The position numbers and the translations under genes were made by a program. The notes under the pieces were generated by a model. The model saw only the letters and a list, made by a program, of their open reading frames with translations, ran no database searches and was not told the DNA's origin. From Actinomadura sp. 6K520 (GTDB taxonomy: Bacteria; Actinomycetota; Actinomycetes; Streptosporangiales; Streptosporangiaceae): 64,000 nt of DNA. Shown here one piece after another: positions 43,334 to 51,613 of the stretch (position 1 is its first letter; every line of letters begins with the position of its first letter). The stretch is from the NCBI RefSeq assembly GCF_004349245.1, contig NZ_SMLC01000006.1:31215-95214 (forward strand), written 5' to 3'.

Positions 43334-43987
43334 ATGTCCAACTTCCTGGAGACTGACCGGCTCGTTCTGCGCGCGTTCACGACGGACGACGTCGATCACC
43401 TGCTCGCCCTGGACAACGACCCCGAGGTCATGCGCTTCATCAACGGTGGCCGCCCCACCAGCCGCAGGGCGATCGAGACGCGGGTCCTGCCACGGCTTCT
43501 GCACGACTACCCCTGCTGGGAGAGCCGCGGCTACTGGGTCGCGCAGGAGAAGATCACCGACACCTTTCTGGGCTGGTTCGAGTTCCGGCCGTTGGAGGAG
43601 CACAGCCCGGACGTGGTCGAACTCGGCTACCGCTTGAAGCGGGCGGCATGGGGGCGCGGCTACGCCACCGAGGGGTGCCGTGCCCTGATCCGCAAGGGGT
43701 TCACGGACCTGGAGGTCGAGCGGGTCACGGCGAACACGATGACCGTCAATGCCCGTTCCCGTCGGGTCATGGAGAAGTCGGGACTGTCCTTCGTCCGGAA
43801 CTTCACCGGAGGCTGGCCGGAGGCCATTGAGGGCTCCGAGCACGGTGATGTCGAGTACGGACTCACCCGCACCGAATGGGAACACCCTGGCCACCGCATG
43901 CAGCGTGATGTGCAATCCCGCCGGCAACGAGTGGGTCTGGTGCCGACTGCGCCTGTGAGTAGGTCCCGATCCGGGTCAGCGGAGTGA
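43334..43987 (+). CDS. GNAT acetyltransferase, RimJ/RimL type
   Basis: 217 residues from the ATG MSNFLETDRLVLRAFTTDDV. RimJ-type features are ETDRLVLR, WGRGYATEGCRALIRKGFTD (acetyl-CoA loop) and VERVTANTMTVNARSRRVME, then KSGLSFVRNF. It may modify a ribosomal protein N-terminus, an antibiotic or another amine. The last 40 residues beyond TRTEWEHPGH are arginine/serine-rich and probably not part of the fold. The stop codon lies inside the first TetR palindrome at 43982. Confidence 0.85.
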   Translation: MSNFLETDRLVLRAFTTDDVDHLLALDNDPEVMRFINGGRPTSRRAIETRVLPRLLHDYPCWESRGYWVAQEKITDTFLGWFEFRPLEEHSPDVVELGYRLKRAAWGRGYATEGCRALIRKGFTDLEVERVTANTMTVNARSRRVMEKSGLSFVRNFTGGWPEAIEGSEHGDVEYGLTRTEWEHPGHRMQRDVQSRRQRVGLVPTAPVSRSRSGSAE

Positions 43988-44022
43988 GTACTCACTCATT
44001 GACGGAGTGAGTACTCACTCCG
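43982..44022. promoter_or_regulatory. Tandem TetR operators (two identical 16-bp palindromes)
   Basis: GAGTGAGTACTCACTC occurs at 43982-43997 and again at 44005-44020. The second extends to CGGAGTGAGTACTCACTCCG. The centres are 23 bp apart, about two helical turns. They lie 14 bp before the TetR gene at 44036. Sites of the form GTGAGTACTCAC are typical of TetR regulators. Confidence 0.85.
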
Positions 44023-44035
44023 TAAGCTCGCCGGC

Positions 44036-44647
44036 ATGACAGGCCCCCAGGAGAACCAGACCACCCGGCGCCGCGCCCCCGGCATGTCGCCAGAGCACCG
44101 GCGCAAGATGATCATCCAGACCGCGATACCGCTGATCACCGAGTACGGCTCCGCCGTGACGACCGCGAAGATCGCCCGCGCCGCGGGGATCGGCGAGGGC
44201 ACGATCTTCCGCGTCTTCGCCGACAAGGAAGAGCTGCTGCATGCCTGCATCGCGGAGGCGCTCTCCCCCGACCACGCGATCCGCGAACTCGGCGCGATCG
44301 ACATCGATCAGCCGCTGGCCGACCGGCTCGCGGAGGCGGCCGAGGCCCTGCAGGCGCACATGGACCGGCTCGGCGCGCTCATCGGCTCACTGGGGCACGG
44401 CGGCGGCAAGCACCCCGGCACGGTGCGCGGCGCGGGCCGCGAGGAGTCGACGAGCCGTGTCCGCGAGGCCCTCGCGGAACTGCTGGAGCCCGACAAGGCC
44501 ACCCTGCGCCGGACACCGGAACAGATCGCCGCCCTGTTCATCGGGCTGCTCTTCACCCAGCCGCGCACGGCGGACGAGCCCGACCTGACCCCGCAGGAAC
44601 TGGTCGAGGTCTTCCTGCACGGGGCCGCCTCGGGGAGTGCCAAGTGA
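44036..44647 (+). CDS. TetR-family regulator
   Basis: 203 residues. The DNA-binding domain is MSPEHRRKMIIQTAIPLITE, YGSAVTTAKIARAAGIGEGT, IFRVFADKEELLHACIAEAL. The C-terminal part is mostly helical (LADRLAEAAEALQAHMDRLG) with NRSP-like ligand region not identifiable. It is preceded by two palindromes and overlaps the following membrane-protein gene by 4 bp (GTGA), so the regulator and its probable target form one autoregulated operon. Confidence 0.9.
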   Translation: MTGPQENQTTRRRAPGMSPEHRRKMIIQTAIPLITEYGSAVTTAKIARAAGIGEGTIFRVFADKEELLHACIAEALSPDHAIRELGAIDIDQPLADRLAEAAEALQAHMDRLGALIGSLGHGGGKHPGTVRGAGREESTSRVREALAELLEPDKATLRRTPEQIAALFIGLLFTQPRTADEPDLTPQELVEVFLHGAASGSAK

Positions 44648-45099
44648 GCGCGCGCAGGAGACGCCTCGGAGTCACGGCCCTGGCCGTCCTGGCGCCCGCC
44701 CTCGTGTGGCTGGTCGCCGACCCCCTGCTGGGGCACCCACTGCGGATCGTCGACGGTGCGGAGACGGTCGACATCGGCGCCGTGCCCGTCGTGTTCGTCG
44801 CCCTGCTCGCGTCGCTCTCCGGCTGGGGGCTGCTGGCCGTCCTGGAGCGGTTCGGGCCACGGCGTGCCCGCGCCATCTGGATCGGGGTGGCCGGCACCGT
44901 ACTGGTCCTGTCCTTCGTGCCGTTCATCGGCGACGGCATGGACGGCGGAACCCGGGTCTCCCTCGCCCTGATGCACCTTGCGGTGGCGGGGGTGCTGATC
45001 CCGGGGCTGGCCGGCAGGCCCCGCGGAGCGGAGGCCCCTGCCGCCGGAGGGGGACCGCCAGGACGGCCGATACGCGTCCGGCCTCCGCGAACTTCCTGA
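44644..45099 (+). CDS. DUF6069 four-helix membrane protein
   Basis: 151 residues, GTG start inside the TetR stop. Four hydrophobic segments: VTALAVLAPALVWLVADPLL, IGAVPVVFVALLASLSGWGL, IWIGVAGTVLVLSFVPFIGD and LALMHLAVAGVLIPGLAG. This matches DUF6069 proteins, which commonly stand beside TetR regulators in actinomycetes. The C-terminal 25 residues are Pro/Arg-rich. Function unknown. Confidence 0.82.
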   Translation: MSARRRRLGVTALAVLAPALVWLVADPLLGHPLRIVDGAETVDIGAVPVVFVALLASLSGWGLLAVLERFGPRRARAIWIGVAGTVLVLSFVPFIGDGMDGGTRVSLALMHLAVAGVLIPGLAGRPRGAEAPAAGGGPPGRPIRVRPPRTS

Positions 45100-45137
45100 T
45101 TTCGTGAGTGACAACGGGTCGGCGGAAAGTTGGCCGG

Positions 45138-45398
45138 GTGAATCGAAAGGTCTTCGCCGCGCGGTTCGCCGCATCGGTTCGGGCCGCACGGGAGTTCGCC
45201 CAGTCGGGGGTTTCCGAAGAATTCCCGGAGCCGTTGGTTTTCCGGGTGCGGCTCGACCAGTCTTACGACGGGCACGGCCCACAACGCGGGACACCGGTCA
45301 GCGACGCGATTGTTCCGGTGCTCGACATCCTCCTGAGAACGGTCGTTTCCGAACCATCGATTTCGTCCAGGCCACGGCATGGTCGGCGCACTGCTTAA
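45138..45398 (+). pseudogene. Possible remnant of a small actinomycete hypothetical gene
   Basis: From a GTG the frame reads VNRKVFAARFAASVRAAREF, then EFPEPLVFRVRLDQSYDGHG. The FRVRLDQSYDG part resembles the middle of a small family I associate with Streptomyces-type genomes, but after this point the sequence is not recognisable and ends Arg-rich. It may be a truncated copy. Confidence 0.3.
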
Positions 45399-45407
45399 AT
45401 CGTCGGC

Positions 45408-46049
45408 ATGCAGATGGTAGAACGGCCGTGGGGTGTGGCCGCCTACGGCGCATCAAGCGTGAAGGCGATGCCCGATCTCGTGCGGGCCAGGTTCAAGGTG
45501 ATCCGGGTGGAGCAGACACCGTCTCAGGCGTTCACCGCGGCCAGTGACGCCGTGCAAGCGGTGCGGCAGACACTCCGGGGGCACGGTATATCGGACGCAG
45601 CCGTCGAGCGGTCACGGCTCGGGCTGAAGAGTTCGTGGAGCTTCGGCGGGTCGGAACGCAAGTTCCTCGGGTACGAGTGTCAGGCCTCGTTCGCCGTTGA
45701 GTCCGGTGCCATCGACGACGTCCAGCCGTTGCTCGTCGATCTCGTCGCGGCAGGCGCCAACGAGATCGAGGCGGTCGACTTCGATGTATCCGGCAAGGGT
45801 GAGTTGCGAGCGGAGGCTCGTCGGCAGGCCGTCGCCGCGGCTCGACGCAAAGCCGAACTGTTCGCCGAGGCCGCGGGGGTGCGGCTCGGGGCCGTGGTGC
45901 ACATTGACGACGTCGATCCCGAGCGGGTCGGGTTCGAGCGGTATCGCGGGCACGGCTCAGGCAGCGAGGCTTCCCCACAGGATCTTGCGCCCGGGCATGT
46001 CGTGGTGTCCGCCGCGGTCATCTTGGGATTCTCCATCAACCACGACTGA
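45408..46049 (+). CDS. SIMPL-domain (DUF541) protein
   Basis: 213 residues with the SIMPL pattern: GVAAYGASSVKAMPDLVRAR, TAASDAVQAVRQTLRGHGIS, FLGYECQASFAVE, then RRQAVAAARRKAELFAEAAG and LGAVVHIDD. Bacterial SIMPL/DUF541 proteins form oligomeric rings and are linked to oxidative stress protection, but no signal peptide is seen here, so it is cytosolic. No clear operon partner. Confidence 0.85.
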   Translation: MQMVERPWGVAAYGASSVKAMPDLVRARFKVIRVEQTPSQAFTAASDAVQAVRQTLRGHGISDAAVERSRLGLKSSWSFGGSERKFLGYECQASFAVESGAIDDVQPLLVDLVAAGANEIEAVDFDVSGKGELRAEARRQAVAAARRKAELFAEAAGVRLGAVVHIDDVDPERVGFERYRGHGSGSEASPQDLAPGHVVVSAAVILGFSINHD

Positions 46050-46258
46050 CGGCGATGGTCCACCGGTTGACCCGGTGAAGTCATCCGCGCGACCCACGAG
46101 AGGGCATCGGTACCGCGGCCGCCCAGGCGGCCGCTGATGCCGCGGAGAGCTTGTTGGCGTCGGTGGTCGGGTATGCGGGAGCGATCCGGCGGAGGGTGGA
46201 GGTGGATTCATGGTGCCGGCTGCCAAGGTGACGCTTGGCCCAGGTACGTTGTTGCGTC

Positions 46259-47257
46259 GTGCTGAAGACGCGCCTCGATCTTGACCGGATCCGCGCGGCT
46301 CGCCGCGTGATCGATCCGGTGTTCCTGGACACTCCGTTGTTCCGGTGCGAAGCCTTGGGGCGCGCGCTGGGCTGCGCGGTGAGTATCAAGCTGGAGACGG
46401 CGAACCCGGTCCGCAGTTTCAAGGCGCGGGGTACCGAGGTTGTCGCGAGCCGGCTGAGCGATCAGGGCCGGACGGCGGTGGTGTGCGCCAGCGCCGGCAA
46501 TCTGGGCTGGGCGCTGGGCTGGTCGGGCCGCCGCCATGACCTGGACGTGACGGTCGTGGCATCGCATCGGGCGCCCGCCGCCAAGCTCGATCGGATTCGC
46601 GCATCTGGTGCGGTGCTGGAAGTGGTCGACGGCGACTTCGACTCGGCCCGGGAGCGGGCGGCGGGTATCGCGCGGCGGCGCGGCATCCGGCTGGTCGAGG
46701 ACAGTCTGGACGTCGAAACCTGTGAGGGCGCGGCCACCATCGGCCTCGAACTGGCGCAACAGGCGCCCTCCATTGACGCCGTGCTGATCGCCCTGGGAGG
46801 CGGCGCCATGGCCACCGGTGTGGGCTACGTCCTCAAGGCTCTGGCGCCCGGAGCCGAGGTGATCTGTGTGCAGCCTCGTGGCGCACCCGCGATGACCCGC
46901 TCCTGGCGGGAGCGCCGGGTCATCACGACCGACTCCACCGACACCATCGCCGACGGCGTCGCCGGTCGCCGCCCCATCCCCGCCGTACTGGATGATCTTT
47001 TGGCGGTGGCCGATGACGCCGTGCTGGTCCAGGAGGCGTCCATCGTCGCGGGCATGCGGATGCTCTTGCGGCACGCGGGTCTGGTCGTCGAACCCTCGGC
47101 GGCCCTTGGTGTCGCCGCCGTCCTGGAAGACCCGGACCGCTTCGCCGGCCGCCACGTGGTCACCATCGTCTGCGGTAGCAACGTCGACCTGGACGACTTT
47201 CACCGCTGGGTTCGGGCCGGCCCGCAGGACCCCGGGGCAGCCGAGACGAACCGCTGA
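46259..47257 (+). CDS. PLP-dependent threonine/serine dehydratase-like enzyme
   Basis: 332 residues. The PLP lysine is in NPVRSFKARGTEVVA, with the asparagine/serine loop CASAGNLGWALGWSG and the phosphate-binding glycine cluster IALGGGAMATG. The C-terminal VVEPSAALGVAAVLED and IVCGSNVDL complete the fold II core. It most likely deaminates threonine or serine or racemises serine. No ACT domain. I chose the GTG at 46259 (MLKTRLDLDRIRAARRVI) because the upstream codons look non-coding; no strong ribosome site is visible. Confidence 0.85.
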   Translation: MLKTRLDLDRIRAARRVIDPVFLDTPLFRCEALGRALGCAVSIKLETANPVRSFKARGTEVVASRLSDQGRTAVVCASAGNLGWALGWSGRRHDLDVTVVASHRAPAAKLDRIRASGAVLEVVDGDFDSARERAAGIARRRGIRLVEDSLDVETCEGAATIGLELAQQAPSIDAVLIALGGGAMATGVGYVLKALAPGAEVICVQPRGAPAMTRSWRERRVITTDSTDTIADGVAGRRPIPAVLDDLLAVADDAVLVQEASIVAGMRMLLRHAGLVVEPSAALGVAAVLEDPDRFAGRHVVTIVCGSNVDLDDFHRWVRAGPQDPGAAETNR

Positions 47258-47388
47258 CGACGCCGACCCGCGCTCAGCCGACCTGCACAGCCGCGACCGC
47301 CCTCTCTCATGCCGCCGCGGTCCGCGTGGCTCTGCCGATGGGTGCGCATCGGATCGTCGTCGCGCCGGAACTGCGCGCATCCGGTGGG

Positions 47389-47429
47389 CTTCCCAACCGC
47401 CGGCAGGTGCTCTGCTGGCGGTTGGGGAG
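47389..47429. terminator. Bidirectional terminator hairpin
   Basis: CTTCCCAACCGCC (47389-47401) pairs with GGCGGTTGGGGAG (47417-47429), 13 bp with one G-T wobble, over a 15-nt loop, between the convergent dehydratase and NmrA-like genes. Confidence 0.75.
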
Positions 47430-47448
47430 CACCGGGCGCGTGAGCGGC

Positions 47449-48288
47449 TCAGGCGAAGTCGGCCGCGTGGTCGGCGGCCCACTGGGCGAACGTACGGGCG
47501 GGGCGGCCCAGCACCGCCGCCACGTCGCCGGTCACCTGCTCCGGCGTTTCCACCAGGGCCGCCCAGGTGGCCAATGCCGCATCGGCGAACGCCGGGCTGC
47601 CCATCTCCTCGGCCAGCATCGTGCGTACGGCCTCGGCGGGCACGTCCTGCCAGTGCAGGTCGCGGCCGATCACCTCGCCGATGATGCGCACCTGCTCGGC
47701 CTGGGTGACCGTCTCCGGGCCGCTGAGCACGTAGGTCTGCTTGTCGTGCCGGTCGCTGGTCAGCGCCTCGACCGCGACCGCCGCGATGTCGTCCTCGTGG
47801 ACCATCGAGCGGGCCGCCGCGCCGTACGGCCAGCGCACCACGCCCTCGGCGCGGATGGGCGCGGCCCAGCCCAGCGTGTTCGTCGCGATTCCGGTGGGAC
47901 GCAGCATCGTCCAAGGCAGGCCGGACGCGGTGATGGCGCGTTCCATCACGGCCCAGAACGAGTCCGGGTCGGTCTCGGCGGAGGCGGCCGACACGTACAC
48001 GACCCGGGGTGATCCGGCGCCGGTGAGCACGTCGACGACGCGCGGAGCGAGTTGCGCCGCCGCGGCGGGGTCGACGAACGGCCAGATCAGGAACACGGCC
48101 CGAACACCGTCCAGGTGCGGTCGCAGGGTCTCCGGATCGGCAAGGTCGGCGGCCGCCGCCTCCACGGCCGCCGGCAGATTCGCGCGGCTCGGGTCGCGGG
48201 TGACGGCGCGTACGCCGTGACCCGCGGCGACCAGCCGCTCCACCACACGCCGCCCGACGTTGCCCGTCGCACCGGTCACCAGGATCAT
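47449..48288 (-). CDS. NmrA-like NAD(P)-binding reductase
   Basis: 279 residues from the ATG at 48288 with CTGGAGGAG before it. MILVTGATGNVGRRVVERLV is the NAD(P) loop GxxGxxG, followed by VRAVTRDPSRANLP, VVYVSAASAETDPDSFW and LPWTMLRPTGIATNTL. The family includes quinone reductases (QorB-like) and redox sensors. It is divergent from a MerR-type regulator with a 19-bp spacer promoter in between, so redox-stress control is likely. Confidence 0.88.
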   Translation of the reverse strand: MILVTGATGNVGRRVVERLVAAGHGVRAVTRDPSRANLPAAVEAAAADLADPETLRPHLDGVRAVFLIWPFVDPAAAAQLAPRVVDVLTGAGSPRVVYVSAASAETDPDSFWAVMERAITASGLPWTMLRPTGIATNTLGWAAPIRAEGVVRWPYGAAARSMVHEDDIAAVAVEALTSDRHDKQTYVLSGPETVTQAEQVRIIGEVIGRDLHWQDVPAEAVRTMLAEEMGSPAFADAALATWAALVETPEQVTGDVAAVLGRPARTFAQWAADHAADFA

Positions 48289-48335
48289 GGTCTCCTCCAG
48301 GGAACTCTCGTGAATCCGATGACGCCGACCGTAGA

Positions 48336-48355
48336 ACTTCAACATTTGTTGAAGT
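48336..48355. promoter_or_regulatory. MerR-type operator within a 19-bp spacer promoter
   Basis: ACTTCAACATTTGTTGAAGT is a perfect palindrome (8-bp arms, 4-bp centre). On the minus strand it is framed by TTGACT and TACGGT with exactly 19 bp between them, the overlong spacer that MerR/SoxR regulators remodel to activate transcription. It drives the reductase gene. Confidence 0.85.
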
Positions 48356-48381
48356 CAACCTCGGTCGGGCATACTCGGGGC

Positions 48382-48750
48382 GTGCAGCACGACACCTCTT
48401 TCGACTGGCACGAGCCCGGCCTGACCATCGGCCAGGTCGCGCACCGCAGCGGCATCGCCGCGTCGGCGATCCGGTTCTATGAGGCGCAGGGCCTCATCAG
48501 CAGCGACCGCACGGCCGGTAACCAGCGCCGCTACCACGGCGATGTGATGTGCCGCCTGGCGATGATCGAGGCGTGCCAGCGGGTCGGTCTCACCTTGGCC
48601 GAGGTGGGCGAGGCGCTCGCGGCGCTGCCACCGGGGCGGCCGCCGACCCCGCAGGACTGGGAGGCACTCGCCGAGCGGCTGCGCACCGAAGCCCAGTCCC
48701 GCATCGACCGGCTCAGCCAGGTACTGAACGAGCTTGCCCCCGCCCCCTGA
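48382..48750 (+). CDS. MerR-family regulator (SoxR-like, no Fe-S cysteines)
   Basis: 122 residues from a GTG. LTIGQVAHRSGIAASAIRFY, EAQGLISSDRTAGNQRRYHG, then LAMIEACQRVGLTLAEVGEA are the winged helix of MerR proteins, closest to the SoxR group, but the C-terminal iron-sulphur cysteine cluster is missing (end: LNELAPAP). It must sense another signal. It faces the NmrA-like reductase over the operator at 48336. Confidence 0.88.
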   Translation: MQHDTSFDWHEPGLTIGQVAHRSGIAASAIRFYEAQGLISSDRTAGNQRRYHGDVMCRLAMIEACQRVGLTLAEVGEALAALPPGRPPTPQDWEALAERLRTEAQSRIDRLSQVLNELAPAP

Positions 48751-48848
48751 GCGATTCCAGCGGTCGTCACCTCCTGCGAACGCACCCTCATGCCGCGATT
48801 CGGTGGACCGCTGAGGCCGGCGCACACATCACGGTGCCCGGATGGTGC

Positions 48849-49817
48849 TCAGTGCTCGTTGCCCGCACGCAGCCAGGCGATGTAGTCGGCGACCGCGCGT
48901 TCGGTGTCGTACTCGGGCTTGTAGCCGGTGTCGTGCTGGAGCCGGGTGATGTCGAGGTAGTTCTGCCTTACGTCGCCTCCGGTGGGCAGTTCGACCCGGG
49001 CGTCCGGCACCACCTGTTCGATCGCGGCGATGATCTCGGCGTTGGTCGTCGCGCGGCCCGACGCGACGTTGTAGGTGCGGTGGTCGAGCCGGTCTGCGAG
49101 CTGGAGGAGCGCGATCGCCCGGGCGGTGTCCTTGACGTAGCACAGGTCGAGCGAGTCCTCCGCGTGCGCGGGCCCGGGGAGCGTGGACAGGTTCGGCTCG
49201 GTTCCGCGGACGGCGGCATGGACGAGCTCGGGAGCCGCGAAGAACAGGGCGCCATGGGGGTCGCGCGGACCCCAGGTGCCGGAGATGCGGTAGTTGACGA
49301 CATCGATGCCGGCGGCGTCGGCCAGGTGACCGTTGAGCAGTTCCCCGATCTTCTTGAAGGTCGGGATCAGGTGGGCCGAGGTCATCGACAGCGGCATGTC
49401 CTCACCGAGCGGCCCCTCCCCGGCGCCGAGCGGGCCATCGCCGGTAGCACCGCCGTAGACACCGATCGTGCTCGCGACACCGACCCGGTCCACATTCCAT
49501 TCGTGCGCGGCCTGCAGGACGTTGAACAGCCCGCCCAGGGCCTTCCGCGCCGCGGCAACGGGTTGCTCGGGGTCGGGTGGCCAGGGCATCGAGCCCGCGA
49601 GGTGCAGGATGCCGGTGATCCGGTGGCGTTCGCCGATGTCGAGGAACGCGTGCAGATCGGTGATGTCGGCTTGCTCGACCGTGGCCTGCCGGCCTGCGAG
49701 ATCCGCCGGTACCTCGCGCGTCCGGCGCTGGACCAGTACGCAGCTCTCGCCGAGGTCGAGCAGGGTGCGCACGGTGTGGGAGCCGATGAATCCCAGACCT
49801 CCGGTGACCAAGATCAT
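48849..49817 (-). CDS. NAD-dependent epimerase/dehydratase (extended SDR)
   Basis: 322 residues. The NAD motif MILVTGGLGFIGSHTVRTLL is followed by ADITDLHAFLDIGE, ILHLAGSMPW and the substrate region VNYRISGTWGPRD. The active site usually has YxxxK; here the region around THLIPTFKKIGELL (observed as AHLIPTFKKIG) seems to have a His in place of Tyr, so catalysis may differ. It may act on a nucleotide sugar or a small carbonyl. Divergent from a MarR regulator, whose sites lie between. Confidence 0.85.
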   Translation of the reverse strand: MILVTGGLGFIGSHTVRTLLDLGESCVLVQRRTREVPADLAGRQATVEQADITDLHAFLDIGERHRITGILHLAGSMPWPPDPEQPVAAARKALGGLFNVLQAAHEWNVDRVGVASTIGVYGGATGDGPLGAGEGPLGEDMPLSMTSAHLIPTFKKIGELLNGHLADAAGIDVVNYRISGTWGPRDPHGALFFAAPELVHAAVRGTEPNLSTLPGPAHAEDSLDLCYVKDTARAIALLQLADRLDHRTYNVASGRATTNAEIIAAIEQVVPDARVELPTGGDVRQNYLDITRLQHDTGYKPEYDTERAVADYIAWLRAGNEH

Positions 49818-49841
49818 TACCCCTCGCCCTTCTGTCGTTGT

Positions 49842-49870
49842 ACTGATTATCAGTGTTACTGACGATCAGG
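49842..49870. promoter_or_regulatory. MarR-type operator, two adjacent sites
   Basis: ACTGATTATCAGT (49842-49854) is a perfect 13-bp palindrome with a single central T. ACTGACGATCAGG (49858-49870) is a second site with CTGA...TCAG arms, 16 bp further on. They lie between the epimerase (49817) and MarR (49890) starts. Confidence 0.75.
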
Positions 49871-49889
49871 CTAGCGATAGAATTCTTCC

Positions 49890-50336
49890 GTGTCTAGGAG
49901 TGATGGACCGGGCCCCGGGCTGAGCGGCAATCTCGTCTACCTGCTCAAGCACGCGCACCTTCGGATGGCGGAGCTGGCGGCGAACGCGGTGACGCCGTAC
50001 GGCATCGACGGGCGGGAGCTGGGCGTCCTGCTCTCCCTGGCCGGGCGCGAACCGGCGTCCCAGCAACAGGCGGCGCAGCGGCTGGGCATCGACCGCACCA
50101 CGATGGTCGCGATGCTGGACGCCCTGGAGGGCAAAGGGCTGGTGTCACGCCACCCGCACGCGGAAGACCGCCGCCGCAACGTGGTCGAACTGACCGACGC
50201 CGGCCGCGAGACCCTCCGCCTGGCCACCGACGCGAACGATGAAGCCGAGCGCGAGTTCCTGGCGGCCCTCACCCCGAAGGCCGCCGAGCACCTACGAAAC
50301 TCCCTGCAGAAGCTCGTCCTCTCCTCGGACGGCTAG
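49890..50336 (+). CDS. MarR-family regulator
   Basis: 148 residues from a GTG. The winged helix is GRELGVLLSLAGREPASQQQ, AAQRLGIDRTTMVAMLDALE, GKGLVSRHPHAEDRRRNVVE, with the DRR wing motif intact. It is divergent from the epimerase and next to two palindromes. Its stop overlaps the stop of the convergent LuxR gene within the palindrome CTAG. Confidence 0.9.
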   Translation: MSRSDGPGPGLSGNLVYLLKHAHLRMAELAANAVTPYGIDGRELGVLLSLAGREPASQQQAAQRLGIDRTTMVAMLDALEGKGLVSRHPHAEDRRRNVVELTDAGRETLRLATDANDEAEREFLAALTPKAAEHLRNSLQKLVLSSDG

Positions 50337-51439
50337 GGCCCGCGATCCCCCAGCGTCAGGGGGGCGGCGTAGTGATCGAAGAACAGCTGGGCGACCAGGT
50401 CGCCGCGTGAGCCGGTGCCGGACTTGGCGAAGATCGACTTCAGGTGATCCTGCACGGTGTACGACGACACCCGCAGCCGGTCGGCGATCTGCCTGGTGGA
50501 CAGGCCCTGCGCCACCAGTTCGGTGACACGCCGCTCGCCGTCGGTGAAACCGTAGGCATCGGCCATCAGCGGGGCCATTTCGGCGGGGCGGGCCGCTTCG
50601 AGCATCACCGCGACCGGCGAGTCCGGTCCGTCGCCCATCAGCGAGCCCCGGACGATGAGCCACTGACCGGACCGGGTGCGCGCGCGTGCCCTGGCCGGTC
50701 GGATATCGGCAGCCTCGGTCGCCGTGGCGTCGCACAGGGCGCGGGCCTGGCGGGCGACGGCGGGGACGACCAGCGGCAGTTCGGCACCGGCTCGGTGGCC
50801 GGTGCCCAGCTCGTCCAGCCGGCGTTGCGCAGCCTGGTTGGACATCTGGACGCCGTCATCGGCGTCGAGGATCAGCAGGCCGGTGTCGGCGTCACCGGCC
50901 CGTGCGGCGTCGAGCAGGAGTCCTCGCCGCAGTCCGTCGGCGATCAACCCGGCCAGCGACGACACGAACCGCACCTCGGCCGCCGAGAAGTGGGGACGCT
51001 TCGCCTCCCGGAACACGGTCAGGGCGCCCCAGGCCGCCTTGCCGTCCGCGAGGACCACCCGCAGCTCGTCGGCGAAGCCGCCGGGCCGGCGGATCTCCCG
51101 CTGGCGCAGGCTGCGGTCGAGATCACCGGCGGTGACCTCGCTCAGGCTGGCCGCCGGACGGTCCGCGCGGGCCAGCTGGACCCACTTGTTGAAGTCCGGC
51201 TCGCGTACCTCGATCTCGACGAGCCGGAGCAGCTCGGCGGCGGGCAGGCCGTTCTCGACGAACTCCGCGGTCGGCAGCATGGTCGCCGGATCGATCGTCA
51301 TCAGGCAGGTGCCCTCGGCGGGCACGGCGCGGCCCAGCGCGTCGCCGACGGCGCGGGAGAAATCGGGCACCGGCAAACATCGGTGAACCAGCCGCACGAT
51401 GTCGTCGCGAACGCGTGCGTGTACCGCTGCATTCGCCAT
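50333..51439 (-). CDS. LuxR-family regulator with GAF-like sensor
   Basis: 368 residues from the ATG at 51439 (MANAAVHARVRDDIVRLVHR). The N-terminal half looks like a GAF domain (EFVENGLPAAELLRLVEIEV, FADELRVVLADGKAAWGALT). The C-terminal helix-turn-helix is FTDGERRVTELVAQGLSTRQ, IADRLRVSSYTVQDHLKSIF, AKSGTGSRGDLVAQLFF, of the NarL/FixJ type without a receiver domain. The target is unknown. Confidence 0.88.
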   Translation of the reverse strand: MANAAVHARVRDDIVRLVHRCLPVPDFSRAVGDALGRAVPAEGTCLMTIDPATMLPTAEFVENGLPAAELLRLVEIEVREPDFNKWVQLARADRPAASLSEVTAGDLDRSLRQREIRRPGGFADELRVVLADGKAAWGALTVFREAKRPHFSAAEVRFVSSLAGLIADGLRRGLLLDAARAGDADTGLLILDADDGVQMSNQAAQRRLDELGTGHRAGAELPLVVPAVARQARALCDATATEAADIRPARARARTRSGQWLIVRGSLMGDGPDSPVAVMLEAARPAEMAPLMADAYGFTDGERRVTELVAQGLSTRQIADRLRVSSYTVQDHLKSIFAKSGTGSRGDLVAQLFFDHYAAPLTLGDRGP

Positions 51440-51613
51440 GCACCGGAAGGTACCCGAATCGCCCTGCGCGTCCCCCCAGAAATCTGGGATACAACCCCGT
51501 CGCACGATCTTGCATGCTGAGTGAGCAGGCCAATGCCCGGCACGGGCCGGAAAACCTTGTACGAACCGGCCGGAATTACTCACCTCGTGGCTTCACGTAA
51601 GGAATGGCGTTTC

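Noticed and set aside
46050..46258. Open frames on both strands before the dehydratase gene
   Set aside because: Short, Pro/Arg-rich, without start signals; the region is treated as intergenic.
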